Of a DNA stretch of 50,118 bases, positions 41,859 through 49,975 are shown piece after piece. The stretch's first letter is position 1. The number at the start of each line of letters is the position of its first letter. This DNA comes from PS1 clade bacterium. Lineage in GTDB: Bacteria; Pseudomonadota; Alphaproteobacteria; RS24. The notes under the pieces were generated by a model, which saw only the letters and a list, made by a program, of their open reading frames with translations, had not been told where the DNA came from and did not search any database. The stretch lies in contig JADHOK010000001.1 in NCBI GenBank assembly GCA_016779015.1, positions 1 to 50,118 of the forward strand. The letters are read 5' to 3'. The position numbers were made by a program, and so were the translations under genes.

Positions 41859-44099
41859 ATGACCTCAACAAGAAAAACAATATTCAGTCTTATTATCTCA
41901 TTCGTCACGGTCGTTGGCCTTTATGTTTACGCTGCCTATGATGACTGGCTGGGCCAGCCGCGCGGCATTGGCGAAATTTCCGAAACGGCGCGCAGCGATA
42001 TTTTGGTGGAAGCCCGCCAAGCCGAATTTGCCGCCGTGGCAACGGCCCTTAACGAGCCGCCCGAAAAGCAAATCCTGTTCGGCGATTTGCACGTGCATAC
42101 GACCTTCTCGACCGATGCGTTTTTATGGTCGCTGCCGATTTATGGCGGCGAGGGCGCGCACCCGCTGGCCGATGCTTGCGATTATGCGCGCCATTGCTCG
42201 GCGCTCGATTTCTGGTCGATTACCGACCACGCCGAAGTGGCGACGCCGAAACGCTGGGCGCAAACCAAGCAGAGCATTCGCGCCTGCAACGCCGTGTCCA
42301 ATAATGGCGACAGCCCCGATATGGTGAGTTTTGTCGGCTTCGAATGGACGCAAGTCGGCCAGACGCCGGATGCGCATTTCGGCCATAAGAATGTGATTTT
42401 TGAAGGCCTTGACGATGCCGAATTGGCCAAGCGCCCCATCGCTTCGGGCGGCGTGGCGGTGCAAACGCTGCGTACCAATGGCAAGGATTTGGTTCCGTTG
42501 GGGCTGGCTTTTGCCGATTTTGAAAACCGCCAAAACTATTTCGATGTGCGCGGCTTCTTGCAGGAGGCCGCCGATGTCGATTTATGCGACCCCAATACGC
42601 CGGCCAATAAGCTGCCCGCTGATTGTTTTGAGATCGCCGAAACGCCTGGCGCGCTGGTTGACAGTTTGACCGAACAAAATCTCGACCCGCTCATTATCCC
42701 GCACGGCACGGCTTGGGGTTTTTACACCCCGACCGGCGTGACGTTTGACAAGCATTTGAAAGCCGAAAACCGACCCGACAAAATGGAGATTGTCGAGATT
42801 ATGTCAGGGCACGGCAATTCCGAGGAATATCGTCCTTTCCGCGCGTCGCTGGGGGCCGATATGGACACGCTGATGGGCGAATGTCCGGCGCCGTCGCCCA
42901 ATTATCTGCCCATGTGCTGGCGCGCTGGTGAGATTATCAAGGAGCGGTGTCTGGCCGAAGGCGAGGGCGAAGCCGCATGCGAGGCGCGCGCCGAGAAGAC
43001 CCGCGGCATAGCGGCGGCGCGCAGTGTGGCGGCGCATTTGGTGGTGCCGGGCACGCCGATTGAAGACTGGCTCGATGCCGGTCAGTGCCGCGATTGTTTC
43101 CTGCCAAGCTTTGGTTATCGCCCGGGCAATAGCGTGCAATACGCCATGGCCATTCGAAATTTTGACGACCCGAAAAACCCGACCCGTTTCGATTGGGGGG
43201 TGATTGCCTCCAGCGATAATCACCGCGCGCGGCCGGGCACCGGCTTTAAGAATGTTGACCGGCTTCGCACCACCGAGGCGGTGCAAGTGCGCGATGGCTG
43301 GGTCGACCGGATTTATCCGAAAGATGCGAAATCCAGCATGCCGGTTGAGCTAGGCATTAATGAAGTGCTGGAGCGCGGTTTCGGGGCTACTGAATTGGAG
43401 CGGCAGGCGAGCTTCTGGACGACCGGCGGTCTGGCGGCGGTGCATTCGGAAGGGCGCACGCGCGAGCAGATTTTCGCCGCCATTAAACGCAAAGAGACCT
43501 ACGGCACCAGCGGCGCGCGCATTCTTTTATGGTTCAACACCAAAGACGGCGTGCCGATGGGCAGCACCACCAAGCAATCGCGCTCGCCGATTTTTGAGGT
43601 GAAAGCGGTCGGCGCGCATAAGCAAAAACCGGGCTGCCCTGATGATGCGGTGAACGCCTTGGGCGAAGAGCGCATTCAAAAACTATGCGCCAATGAATGT
43701 TTCAACCCGTCGGGCGCGCGCATGAAAATCACTCGCTTTGAGGTGGTGCGTATCCGCCCGCAAGTGACCGAGGGGGAGAGCGTCGAAAAGCTCATCGACG
43801 ATCCGTGGAAAGTGATTGCGTGTAACGACAATGGTAATGGCTGTCAGGCCAGCTTCTCCGACCCCGAATTTGCGGGCAGCAACCGCATGGCGACTTATTA
43901 TGTGCGCGCCATTCAAGAGCCGTCGCAGAAAATCAACGCCGATAATCTGCGCTGCACTTATGACGATGAGGGCAATTGCATCGAGGTGAATATTTGCTAC
44001 GGCGACACCCGCACGGCGCGCGATGATGATTGCCTCGCCGAGGTGGAAGAGCGCGCCTGGTCGTCGCCGATTTATGTCGAGCATGTGAACGGTAAATAG
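41859..44099 (+). CDS. DUF3604 family protein, membrane-anchored
   Basis: 746-residue protein with an N-terminal membrane helix (about 7-27) and a large exported domain. The DUF3604 pattern is FGDLHVHTTFSTDAFLW (75-91), then DFWSITDHAEVATPKRWAQTK, and WGVIASSDNHRARPG. The histidine and aspartate arrangement resembles PHP-type metal phosphoesterases, but no activity is established for the family. A GGGAGAGAG site precedes the ATG at 41859; a GTG at 41835 overlaps it and is rejected. DUF3604 genes are common in marine alphaproteobacteria, often many per genome. Confidence 0.88.
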   Translation: MTSTRKTIFSLIISFVTVVGLYVYAAYDDWLGQPRGIGEISETARSDILVEARQAEFAAVATALNEPPEKQILFGDLHVHTTFSTDAFLWSLPIYGGEGAHPLADACDYARHCSALDFWSITDHAEVATPKRWAQTKQSIRACNAVSNNGDSPDMVSFVGFEWTQVGQTPDAHFGHKNVIFEGLDDAELAKRPIASGGVAVQTLRTNGKDLVPLGLAFADFENRQNYFDVRGFLQEAADVDLCDPNTPANKLPADCFEIAETPGALVDSLTEQNLDPLIIPHGTAWGFYTPTGVTFDKHLKAENRPDKMEIVEIMSGHGNSEEYRPFRASLGADMDTLMGECPAPSPNYLPMCWRAGEIIKERCLAEGEGEAACEARAEKTRGIAAARSVAAHLVVPGTPIEDWLDAGQCRDCFLPSFGYRPGNSVQYAMAIRNFDDPKNPTRFDWGVIASSDNHRARPGTGFKNVDRLRTTEAVQVRDGWVDRIYPKDAKSSMPVELGINEVLERGFGATELERQASFWTTGGLAAVHSEGRTREQIFAAIKRKETYGTSGARILLWFNTKDGVPMGSTTKQSRSPIFEVKAVGAHKQKPGCPDDAVNALGEERIQKLCANECFNPSGARMKITRFEVVRIRPQVTEGESVEKLIDDPWKVIACNDNGNGCQASFSDPEFAGSNRMATYYVRAIQEPSQKINADNLRCTYDDEGNCIEVNICYGDTRTARDDDCLAEVEERAWSSPIYVEHVNGK

Positions 44100-44221
44100 G
44101 CGGCAAATAGGCGTCAAATAGGCCGTGAGGGCAGGGCATTATAGGGTAGCCCAACCTCAAGAAACATCTTGACGCTGCGTGACTGCGGTGTTTTCGTTTC
44201 AACAAGATATTAGGTATCGAT

Positions 44222-45112
44222 ATGGAAGCCAAACAGCAGCGCGAGATAATCAAGCAAATCAGGCAAACGCCCGAATTGGCGGATGCGTTCGGTGCGCCGC
44301 GCATGGCGTGGCCGACGATTGGGGTATTGCTGTGGTCGATAGGTGGCTATGCGCTTATCACTTATGCCTATCTCATGGGTTTGGTGTCGCCTCTCATCAC
44401 CATTCCGGTTGCGGCTTTTTTTATTTTCTGGAGCTTTACACCGCTGCACGAGGCGGTGCATCGCAATGTGTCAAATATAGGCTGGCTGAATGATGCCATC
44501 GGCACTTTCAGCGCGCAATTATTGCTGCCCGGCTTCAGCTCGGCGCTATATCGCTATTTGCACATCACCCATCACGCGCGCGCCGGCCAAGTTGATGACC
44601 CGGATATCAAATTCAACAGCTCTAATTTGTTGTCACGCTATATAGGCGCGGCATTTCTCGATGCGCTGTGGACGCGGTTTTATTTCGCCAACTGGACCGA
44701 GCGTCCGACCGCCGAGCGCGCACGCTTTATGCTCGGGCTGGCTTTCTATGTCAGCTTGATTGTCGTCGGTTTCGCATCGCCCTATGCGTTTGAATTCACC
44801 ATGGCGTTTGTGCTGCCGGTTCTTTTGGGCCGCATCATCGTGGTACATCTGTTCGCTTCCATCCAACACCAAGAGGGGCACGAGCAACGCCACGACCCGA
44901 TTGGCGCAACCTGGATGCAGGATGTTCATTCGCAGTGGTGGCAACGCTATTTCATGTTCGGTCAGTCGCAACACCTCATGCACCATCTTTACCCCAATGT
45001 GCCGTGGTATAATTATGACCGCATCTGGCGCAAGGCGCAGAAGCTCATTCCGGCGGAGAAAATCCGTTGGGGCGGTTATATAAAGCGTCACCGGCGTCCG
45101 TTTGAGCTGTAG
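44222..45112 (+). CDS. membrane fatty-acid desaturase/hydroxylase family protein
   Basis: 296-residue integral membrane di-iron protein with three histidine boxes: HEAVH (76-80), HITHH (114-118) and HLMHH (251-255), the last within HLMHHLYPNVPWY. Four or more membrane helices lie around them. The spacing fits the FA_desaturase superfamily, which includes acyl desaturases, carotenoid hydroxylases and alkane hydroxylases. The box pattern HLMHHLYP is more like desaturase or carotenoid hydroxylase types. The substrate cannot be stated. It lies between a DUF3604 gene and a PF10118 gene. Confidence 0.85.
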   Translation: MEAKQQREIIKQIRQTPELADAFGAPRMAWPTIGVLLWSIGGYALITYAYLMGLVSPLITIPVAAFFIFWSFTPLHEAVHRNVSNIGWLNDAIGTFSAQLLLPGFSSALYRYLHITHHARAGQVDDPDIKFNSSNLLSRYIGAAFLDALWTRFYFANWTERPTAERARFMLGLAFYVSLIVVGFASPYAFEFTMAFVLPVLLGRIIVVHLFASIQHQEGHEQRHDPIGATWMQDVHSQWWQRYFMFGQSQHLMHHLYPNVPWYNYDRIWRKAQKLIPAEKIRWGGYIKRHRRPFEL

Positions 45113-45244
45113 GGGTTAAGTCGCCACCACCAACGCTGTCGCTTGACGTTTGTTGACCAAGCTGTCAGTTTTAGGAATCACTCAACCAGCCAATGGGGTC
45201 GGTACCAGCACTTAACGAGCGAAGCGAGGAATAGTGCGCTTTCC

Positions 45245-45259
45245 GCCCTACCGAAGGGG
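45245..45259. repeat. inverted repeat element, left copy
   Basis: gccctaccgaagggg, whose exact reverse complement occurs at 46728-46742, so the pair brackets the PF10118 and StyC-like genes. Both have gcgctttccgc- or gcgcaaagcg-like flanks, as in REP-type elements. It overlaps the ribosome site of the following gene. Confidence 0.6.
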
Positions 45260-45266
45260 ACATGAC

Positions 45267-46193
45267 GTGTATAGTTATAATCCGAAAGCGGTCGAGGAAA
45301 TCGTCATTCGCGATTTCAATTTCGATTTTCCCGATGACTTAGACCCGGTTTGGATTCCCGGTAAGCGCGTGCGCAGCCACATGTTTAACGGTCTGTCGCT
45401 GACCATGCCGCATCTCGAGCCGTTTCTGGTCAAGACCGGCCGCGAGACGGCCAAGCATGTCGAGAGCGAAGAATTGCGCGATGATATTCGCGCTTTTTGC
45501 GGGCAGGAGAGCCAGCACTATAAGTGCCACCGCCGCCTAAATGACATGCTGACGGCCAATGGCTACCCCGAATTTGAAACGGTTGAGGCCTATATGGATC
45601 GCTCGTGGAAGAAGCTGGCGCAGGCCAGTCTCGAAAAGCGGCTGGCTTATTCGGCCGGTTTTGAGACCATGTCCAATGGCTTCACGCGCTGGCTCATCAA
45701 AAAGCGTTTGCAGCTTTTCAAGAATTCCAATCCGCATATTGCCTCGTTCTGGATTGTTCATATGATCGAAGAGACCGAGCACAAAACCGTCGCGCTGGAT
45801 TGTTATATGGCTTATTCGGGCCGTTATCTGCCGCGTTTTCTGGGTGTGTTTCACGGCTCTTTTCATGTTGTCGGCCATGGCTTGCGCGCCATGATGGTAG
45901 CGCTTAAAAAAGACGGCGTGCTGCATAAGCCTTCGACGTGGCTGGAGCTGACCCGCGAAATGGCGTCGATGATTTATCACGTCGGGCCGTTTTTGCTGCG
46001 CGCGCTATTGCCTTGGCACGATGCGCGCGACGAGGTTGACCCGACCTATATGCGCCAATGGGTGAAAGGGTATGAAAGCCTGCCCGCCGGCCAGAAAATT
46101 CCGCTCATCGACACAGCGCATCCGGATATGCCGGTGCCGTTTCAAGCGGTCGCTGATGCGCCGTCTTTCGGGGTCGCTCAAGCGGCCGAATAG
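45267..46193 (+). CDS. PF10118-family predicted metal-dependent hydrolase
   Basis: 308-residue protein of the 'predicted metal-dependent hydrolase' family. Conserved-looking acid/His elements include GQESQHYKCHRRLND, FIVHMIEETEHKTVALD-like (here FWIVHMIEETEHK) and WHDARDEVDP; these resemble a ferritin-like helical di-metal site (E..H and EE..H). The family has no settled function. I choose the GTG at 45267 with AAGGGGA before it; a GTG at 45234 lies in a repeat-like stretch. The StyC-like gene follows after 35 bases. Confidence 0.75.
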   Translation: MYSYNPKAVEEIVIRDFNFDFPDDLDPVWIPGKRVRSHMFNGLSLTMPHLEPFLVKTGRETAKHVESEELRDDIRAFCGQESQHYKCHRRLNDMLTANGYPEFETVEAYMDRSWKKLAQASLEKRLAYSAGFETMSNGFTRWLIKKRLQLFKNSNPHIASFWIVHMIEETEHKTVALDCYMAYSGRYLPRFLGVFHGSFHVVGHGLRAMMVALKKDGVLHKPSTWLELTREMASMIYHVGPFLLRALLPWHDARDEVDPTYMRQWVKGYESLPAGQKIPLIDTAHPDMPVPFQAVADAPSFGVAQAAE

Positions 46194-46228
46194 GTTTCAA
46201 TCTCAATCATCTTGTCTGGGGGGGCATT

Positions 46229-46708
46229 ATGGATAGATATCAAAAAATCATGATTGCGCATGGCTTTCTGGTCGCGCTGGTCGGCATGTTGGCCGGCTTT
46301 ATGCTGATGTTCAACATGCTCGGCGGCCTCGAATATTGGCCCGGCACGTTCTGGGAATTCGGCGTTTACGGCACCACGGAAGGCTGGGTGCGCGCGCATA
46401 CGGGCGGCCTCACCAATGGCATGCTGACGGTGCTGGTCGCCTTGGTGCTGCCGAAGCTGGAGCTAACACAGCGGATGACGGCGTTTTTCACCTGGGGGCT
46501 GATTTATTGCGCCTGGACATTCACGGCGTTTTACTGGATCGGCAATCGGTCGGGCAATCGGGCGCTCAGCATTGGCGATAATGTGTTCGGACAAGCCGAT
46601 TGGCTGAGCGTTATCGGCTTTCTGCCGGGCCTGTCCAGCGTCATTATCGGCCCCGTCGTGCTGTTTATCGGCGCGCGCGCCGCTTTTCGAGCCATCCAAA
46701 AAGACTAA
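46229..46708 (+). CDS. small membrane protein resembling styrene oxide isomerase (StyC)
   Basis: 159-residue protein with four predicted membrane helices. The pattern AHGFLVALVGMLAGFML, EGWVRAHTGGLTNGMLTVLVALVLPKL and a later FGQADWLS closely follows StyC as I recall it. Residues at the positions of StyC's heme-ligand H58, N64 and Y103 are kept (H57, N63, Y102), while the position of D95 is cysteine. StyC rearranges styrene oxide to phenylacetaldehyde; here a different epoxide or aldehyde is likely, and no styrene genes are present. The assignment rests on memory of one reference sequence. Confidence 0.6.
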   Translation: MDRYQKIMIAHGFLVALVGMLAGFMLMFNMLGGLEYWPGTFWEFGVYGTTEGWVRAHTGGLTNGMLTVLVALVLPKLELTQRMTAFFTWGLIYCAWTFTAFYWIGNRSGNRALSIGDNVFGQADWLSVIGFLPGLSSVIIGPVVLFIGARAAFRAIQKD

Positions 46709-46720
46709 AACTGAAACGCT

Positions 46721-46920
46721 AAAAAGCCCCCTTCGGTAGGGCGCAAAGCGGGCGGGGGTCGCTGATGCGACCGCGCCCTTATAGCGCTTCTCGGCGGCCT
46801 TACCTCGCAAGGCCACCTCGCTTGCGCAGGCTAAAAGCGCTTACCAGCTTTACTGGTCTAGCGCGCCTTGCCCCTTTGGAGGCGCACCGGGCTACCCCTT
46901 CGGGCTAGCAGGTGCTTATA
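46721..46920. other. array of consecutive hairpins in a 400-bp gene-free stretch
   Basis: Five or more stem-loops follow one another. The first contains the repeat copy at 46728-46742. The others are ggtcgc/gcgacc (46757-46772), ggcctt/aaggcc (46796-46814) enclosed by agcgctt/aagcgct (46783-46841), accag/ctggt (46843-46857) and gcacc/ggtgc (46884-46915). There is no reading frame of note and no tRNA or tmRNA signature that I can recognise. It may be a structured RNA, a stack of REP-like repeats or part of an attachment region. Confidence 0.5.
46728..46742. repeat. inverted repeat element, right copy
   Basis: Exact reverse complement of 45245-45259. On the minus strand it is followed by ggcttttt, giving a terminator-like shape towards the StyC-like gene's end. 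Confidence 0.6.
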
Positions 46921-47012
46921 GCGTGGCGGAGGGGAAGGGATAAATACCCCCTGTCTCGTTCCGTCTAGGCAATTCTAAAGCGCTCCATAAAAACTACAGA
47001 AAACAGGCGTTT

Positions 47013-47100
47013 TTGATACATCTTTCGTAAAATTATATCTAAACCTGTCTAAATTAGGCTTTCCAAATCTAACCGAATAGTTGTATCAAAAGTGTATCAA
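47013..47100. promoter_or_regulatory. three copies of TGTATCAA before the integrase gene
   Basis: TGTATCAA occurs at 47082-47089 and 47093-47100 (11 bases apart, one helical turn) and inverted as TTGATACA at 47013-47020. The surrounding DNA is AT-rich. Such sets are expected for integrase arm-binding sites or an autoregulatory operator. Confidence 0.45.
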
Positions 47101-47119
47101 GAATTGATTGGGTGACGAT

Positions 47120-48391
47120 ATGGCTCTGACTGATTTGGCAATTAAAAAGCAGAAAAAGGATTGGCTCGGTGACGGGAACAGTCTTTATAGCCGTCTGTCG
47201 GCCTCTGGCACGCGGTCATTTGTACATCGACACAAGCGCGGTTCAATTCACCTCGGAAACTACGACAGCGACTTATCATTGGCTAAGGCACGCGACCTGA
47301 ACACACAGGTCAAACTGGTAATTAGGTCTGGTCACGGCGTTGCTTTGGTTAAGGCCGCGTTAAGCCAGACAAAAGACCCGTTAGAGTTTCTTAAGATTAT
47401 CAATGGCGGGCGCACAGCTGAGCAGGTGGCCGACGCGTTGACCTTCAGGGAAGCTCACGAACAGTGGCATCAGTGGATGATTGACCACGGGCAGTGGGCA
47501 GACGGAAAGCACGTTAAGCAGAATATGACAGAGGTAAAACGCATATTTTACCCATTCATCGGCGACAAGCCAGTGAACCGCATCACCACTGATGACATTG
47601 TTGAGGCTCTCAGCGTTCAAGTTCCTGATTTGGAAACGCCAAATAAAAAGGTTTTGTTTTGGTTAGGTCGGCACGAAACCGCATCGCGTAATCTCGGGCG
47701 ATGCAAAAGCATTTTGGCCTATTGCAAAGCGAACAACATCATTGAGCATAACCCTGCAGACTTTGACCCGAAGTTCATTCTGCCAGAGCCGCGTAATCAA
47801 AAAATCAAACATCACCCGCGTGTGGATTATGAGCGGTCCGCAGATTTTTGGCGTGATTTTACATCCAGCCGCGTCTTGGACGAGCAGGGGAATATCGCGG
47901 CAATGATAACAATGCTGACCGCTGTCCGCGTTGGCGACGTTGTGTCGATGAAATGGAAAGATGTTGATGAAAAAAAGGGCGTGTGGGCGTTTACTGTCGG
48001 CAAAACCAGCCGACATTTTCGGACGCCGTTGCCGCCGCTGGTTATCGACCTGCTGAACCTGATGAAAGAAAAGCGGTTAAACTCGCCGCTGGTTTTTTCA
48101 AAGCCGACTAATGAGGCAGGACACCTTACGACGCAGAGCGTCACAAACAACATAAAGAAGGTGGACGGATACACAGCGTCAGCCCACGGCTGGCGCAGCA
48201 CTCTGAAAACTTGGGCGACTAGTGTCGGGTATCGCCACGAAGTTACTGAAATGCAGCTTTCTCACGAGAAAGACGCGCTTGAGGCCGCATACAATGATGC
48301 TGATTATCTTGATGAGCGTCGGGTGATGATGCAGCATTGGCAGGAAGTGCTGACAGGAGAGGCGTCTTACGACGAGAGGGCGCGGGTATGA
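47120..48391 (+). CDS. int: tyrosine recombinase (P4-like phage/island integrase)
   Basis: 423-residue site-specific recombinase, probably responsible for an integrated element extending to the right. The N-terminal part holds a DUF4102-like arm-binding region and a core-binding SAM-like domain (about 105-215). The catalytic domain shows R270 in LTAVRVGDVVSMKW, H356 and R359 in AHGWRST, H382 in LSHEKD and Y391 in AAYND, all at family positions. The ATG at 47120 has GGGTG before it; a TTG at 47108 is possible. Base composition is more AT-rich than in genes to the left. The next gene overlaps its stop (ATGA). Confidence 0.92.
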   Translation: MALTDLAIKKQKKDWLGDGNSLYSRLSASGTRSFVHRHKRGSIHLGNYDSDLSLAKARDLNTQVKLVIRSGHGVALVKAALSQTKDPLEFLKIINGGRTAEQVADALTFREAHEQWHQWMIDHGQWADGKHVKQNMTEVKRIFYPFIGDKPVNRITTDDIVEALSVQVPDLETPNKKVLFWLGRHETASRNLGRCKSILAYCKANNIIEHNPADFDPKFILPEPRNQKIKHHPRVDYERSADFWRDFTSSRVLDEQGNIAAMITMLTAVRVGDVVSMKWKDVDEKKGVWAFTVGKTSRHFRTPLPPLVIDLLNLMKEKRLNSPLVFSKPTNEAGHLTTQSVTNNIKKVDGYTASAHGWRSTLKTWATSVGYRHEVTEMQLSHEKDALEAAYNDADYLDERRVMMQHWQEVLTGEASYDERARV

Positions 48392-49011
48392 GTTTCGATT
48401 ACGATAGAATGAAGCAGGATGTTATCGACTTTTTTGAAGTTGATATGTCGGTCGAGCGCAACCGTGACCAGATTGCTCTGCTGAAGACGCGTCATCGGTC
48501 AATTCTCCTTGGTTTCCGTTTCGACACTATGCATTTGGCCAAAGAAAAAGAAAAATTTATTATAGCCATTAAAAAGTTTGGCGTGGCTATCAATGAGCTG
48601 AGCCGCGTTCACCCCCTTCTTCAAAGGGCGATGTCTAATGGTGCGCATTTTGACCTCGGAGGTTATGGCGACGCAATGCAAGCATTGAGGGTTTTCAATG
48701 AACAGTTGGGGTATGTCGAAAAAATCGAAGAACGCAGAGAGGAATTTTTCCGTGTCGATATCGAGAAACTTGCTGCTGTTGATTTAATAATCCGATACCA
48801 GAATTTTTTTAGAGAAGGCCGCTTAAACAATTGGAATGGTGACAAGCCTAAGAACCTCAACGGGGCTTCTAAGCTTGGTAAGCTTTTGCACGAGGGCTTT
48901 CCTGTTTTTCAAGTGGATGCCACCAACATTCGCGGAGCCTACAGCAATTGGAGACAGCTGCTGGCAATTGAAGAAGAGAGTGGCCGTGTTTCTGTTTTGC
49001 CCGAGGAATAG
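48388..49011 (+). CDS. hypothetical protein, translationally coupled to the integrase
   Basis: 207 residues, soluble and helical, rich in charged residues (MKQDVIDFFEVDMSVERNRDQIALLKTRH). No family was recognised. The ATG overlaps the integrase stop by 4 bases, so the two are translated together, which suggests a role linked to the element. Confidence 0.75.
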   Translation: MSFDYDRMKQDVIDFFEVDMSVERNRDQIALLKTRHRSILLGFRFDTMHLAKEKEKFIIAIKKFGVAINELSRVHPLLQRAMSNGAHFDLGGYGDAMQALRVFNEQLGYVEKIEERREEFFRVDIEKLAAVDLIIRYQNFFREGRLNNWNGDKPKNLNGASKLGKLLHEGFPVFQVDATNIRGAYSNWRQLLAIEEESGRVSVLPEE

Positions 49012-49078
49012 AAATCCTCAGGCCAAATAGAATAGAAATTAGATTTTCTAAATTCTGTCACTAGCGTAAGGTTGGGGA

Positions 49079-49306
49079 ATGAAAGACCCGCACGGGCTAA
49101 AAGCACAGGAGAACCTTTTGGGCTACGCAGAAATTACGGAAATAGAACTCATTGAAATGACAATCCAAGAGTTTTGGGAAGGCGGTTACGCCGAACTGCT
49201 CGAATTTGTTGAAACTGCCCGATATGACAAGACCCTTAAAGGTGATGATAAGCAATATTTACTCACCAAGGATGTGCTGAAGTCCGCCCGAGACGTTTTT
49301 AATTGA
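49079..49306 (+). CDS. hypothetical acidic small protein
   Basis: 75 residues, acidic and probably helical (EITEIELIEMTIQEFWEGGYAELLEFVETARYD). A GGTTGGGG site precedes the ATG. No family was recognised. A second small gene starts on the next base after its stop. Confidence 0.6.
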   Translation: MKDPHGLKAQENLLGYAEITEIELIEMTIQEFWEGGYAELLEFVETARYDKTLKGDDKQYLLTKDVLKSARDVFN

Positions 49307-49432
49307 ATGATTTCTGAAAAACCTGATGAGGTTAACGTAATTATGGGAAAGCTTGATGAATTAGATGATTTAATCGAGCGCGAGTTTATGAAGCCTATTC
49401 CAAAAGACCTTCAAAGAAATAGCCCGTTTTAA
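49307..49432 (+). CDS. hypothetical 41-residue protein
   Basis: The frame starts on the base after the preceding stop and ends 1 base before the next gene. It encodes 41 residues that are acidic in the middle (KLDELDDLIEREF) with a basic tail. The tight packing on both sides supports translation; function unknown. Confidence 0.5.
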   Translation: MISEKPDEVNVIMGKLDELDDLIEREFMKPIPKDLQRNSPF

Positions 49433-49433
49433 G

Positions 49434-49477
49434 ATGACCCGCATACTTACCATCATCGCGCTTTTGTTTGCGACGCC
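49434..49477 (+). repeat. duplicated signal-peptide cassette, first copy
   Basis: The first 44 bases of this gene match 49751-49794 at 42 positions, while the sequence after them is unrelated. Confidence 0.8.
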
Positions 49478-49751
49478 CGCCTTGGCACATTCGGGTAGGA
49501 CAGATAGTAGCGGGGGACATAAGTGTTATACAAATTGTAGCGACTACAGTCTGTCATATGGCGAGTATCATTATCACGGCGGGGTTGGGGGTAGGAGCTC
49601 TAGCTCTGGTATTTCCGACTGGCAGTTTCTTGTCTCCCTTTTCTGGCCTGCGTTATTTGTTTTTATAATAATTAAAATAATTATCGACAATAATCGTAAG
49701 GCAAAAGTCCTTAGAGAATATCGAGAAAAACGCGAGAAGAAAGAGGACTAA
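49434..49751 (+). CDS. secreted YHYH-motif protein with C-terminal membrane helix
   Basis: 105 residues: a signal peptide (MTRILTIIALLFATPALA), then HSGRTDSSGGHKCYTNCSDY and GEYHYHG, a motif frequent in small exported proteins of bacteria and phages. A membrane helix (about 64-85) and a charged tail (KVLREYREKREKKED) follow. The motif's histidines and two cysteines may bind metal; no function is established. Its first 44 bases are nearly repeated at the start of the next gene, which overlaps its stop by one base. Confidence 0.65.
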   Translation: MTRILTIIALLFATPALAHSGRTDSSGGHKCYTNCSDYSLSYGEYHYHGGVGGRSSSSGISDWQFLVSLFWPALFVFIIIKIIIDNNRKAKVLREYREKREKKED

Positions 49752-49794
49752 TGACCCGCATACTGACCATCATCGCGCTTCTGTTTGCGACGCC
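49751..49794 (+). repeat. duplicated signal-peptide cassette, second copy
   Basis: Near-identical to 49434-49477; both differences (t/g and t/c) are synonymous. Confidence 0.8.
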
Positions 49795-49972
49795 AATGCT
49801 GGTGGCGTGTGGGCCGTATGGTCAAGAACTTTATGAAAGCGTCACGCCTGAAAAACAGTTAGAACTCGCACTTTCCCGCTGTATGGTAATGAGAAAGGAC
49901 GGGCTTAGGTTCGCTGAGAGCTTTGCATTGCACACCAGCAAGGGGGTGCCAACTGACTATCCAAGCTTCTAG
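49751..49972 (+). CDS. putative lipoprotein, interrupted by an amber stop
   Basis: 73 residues with the same signal start as the preceding gene (MTRILTIIALLFATP), here followed by MLVACGPYG, a lipobox with the cysteine at residue 20. The frame ends at TAG (49970-49972), but stays open without a break to the window edge. The residues around it (TDYPSF, then SMAECGCPNL) read like one protein, with the TAG one C-to-T change from a glutamine codon. It may be a nonsense-mutated gene, a true short lipoprotein, or a readthrough case. Confidence 0.55.
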   Translation: MTRILTIIALLFATPMLVACGPYGQELYESVTPEKQLELALSRCMVMRKDGLRFAESFALHTSKGVPTDYPSF

Positions 49973-49975
49973 TCG

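Noticed and set aside
46709..47119. tRNA or tmRNA gene as integrase target
   Set aside because: No T-loop (GTTCGA-type) sequence, acceptor stem or peptide-tag frame was found in this stretch.
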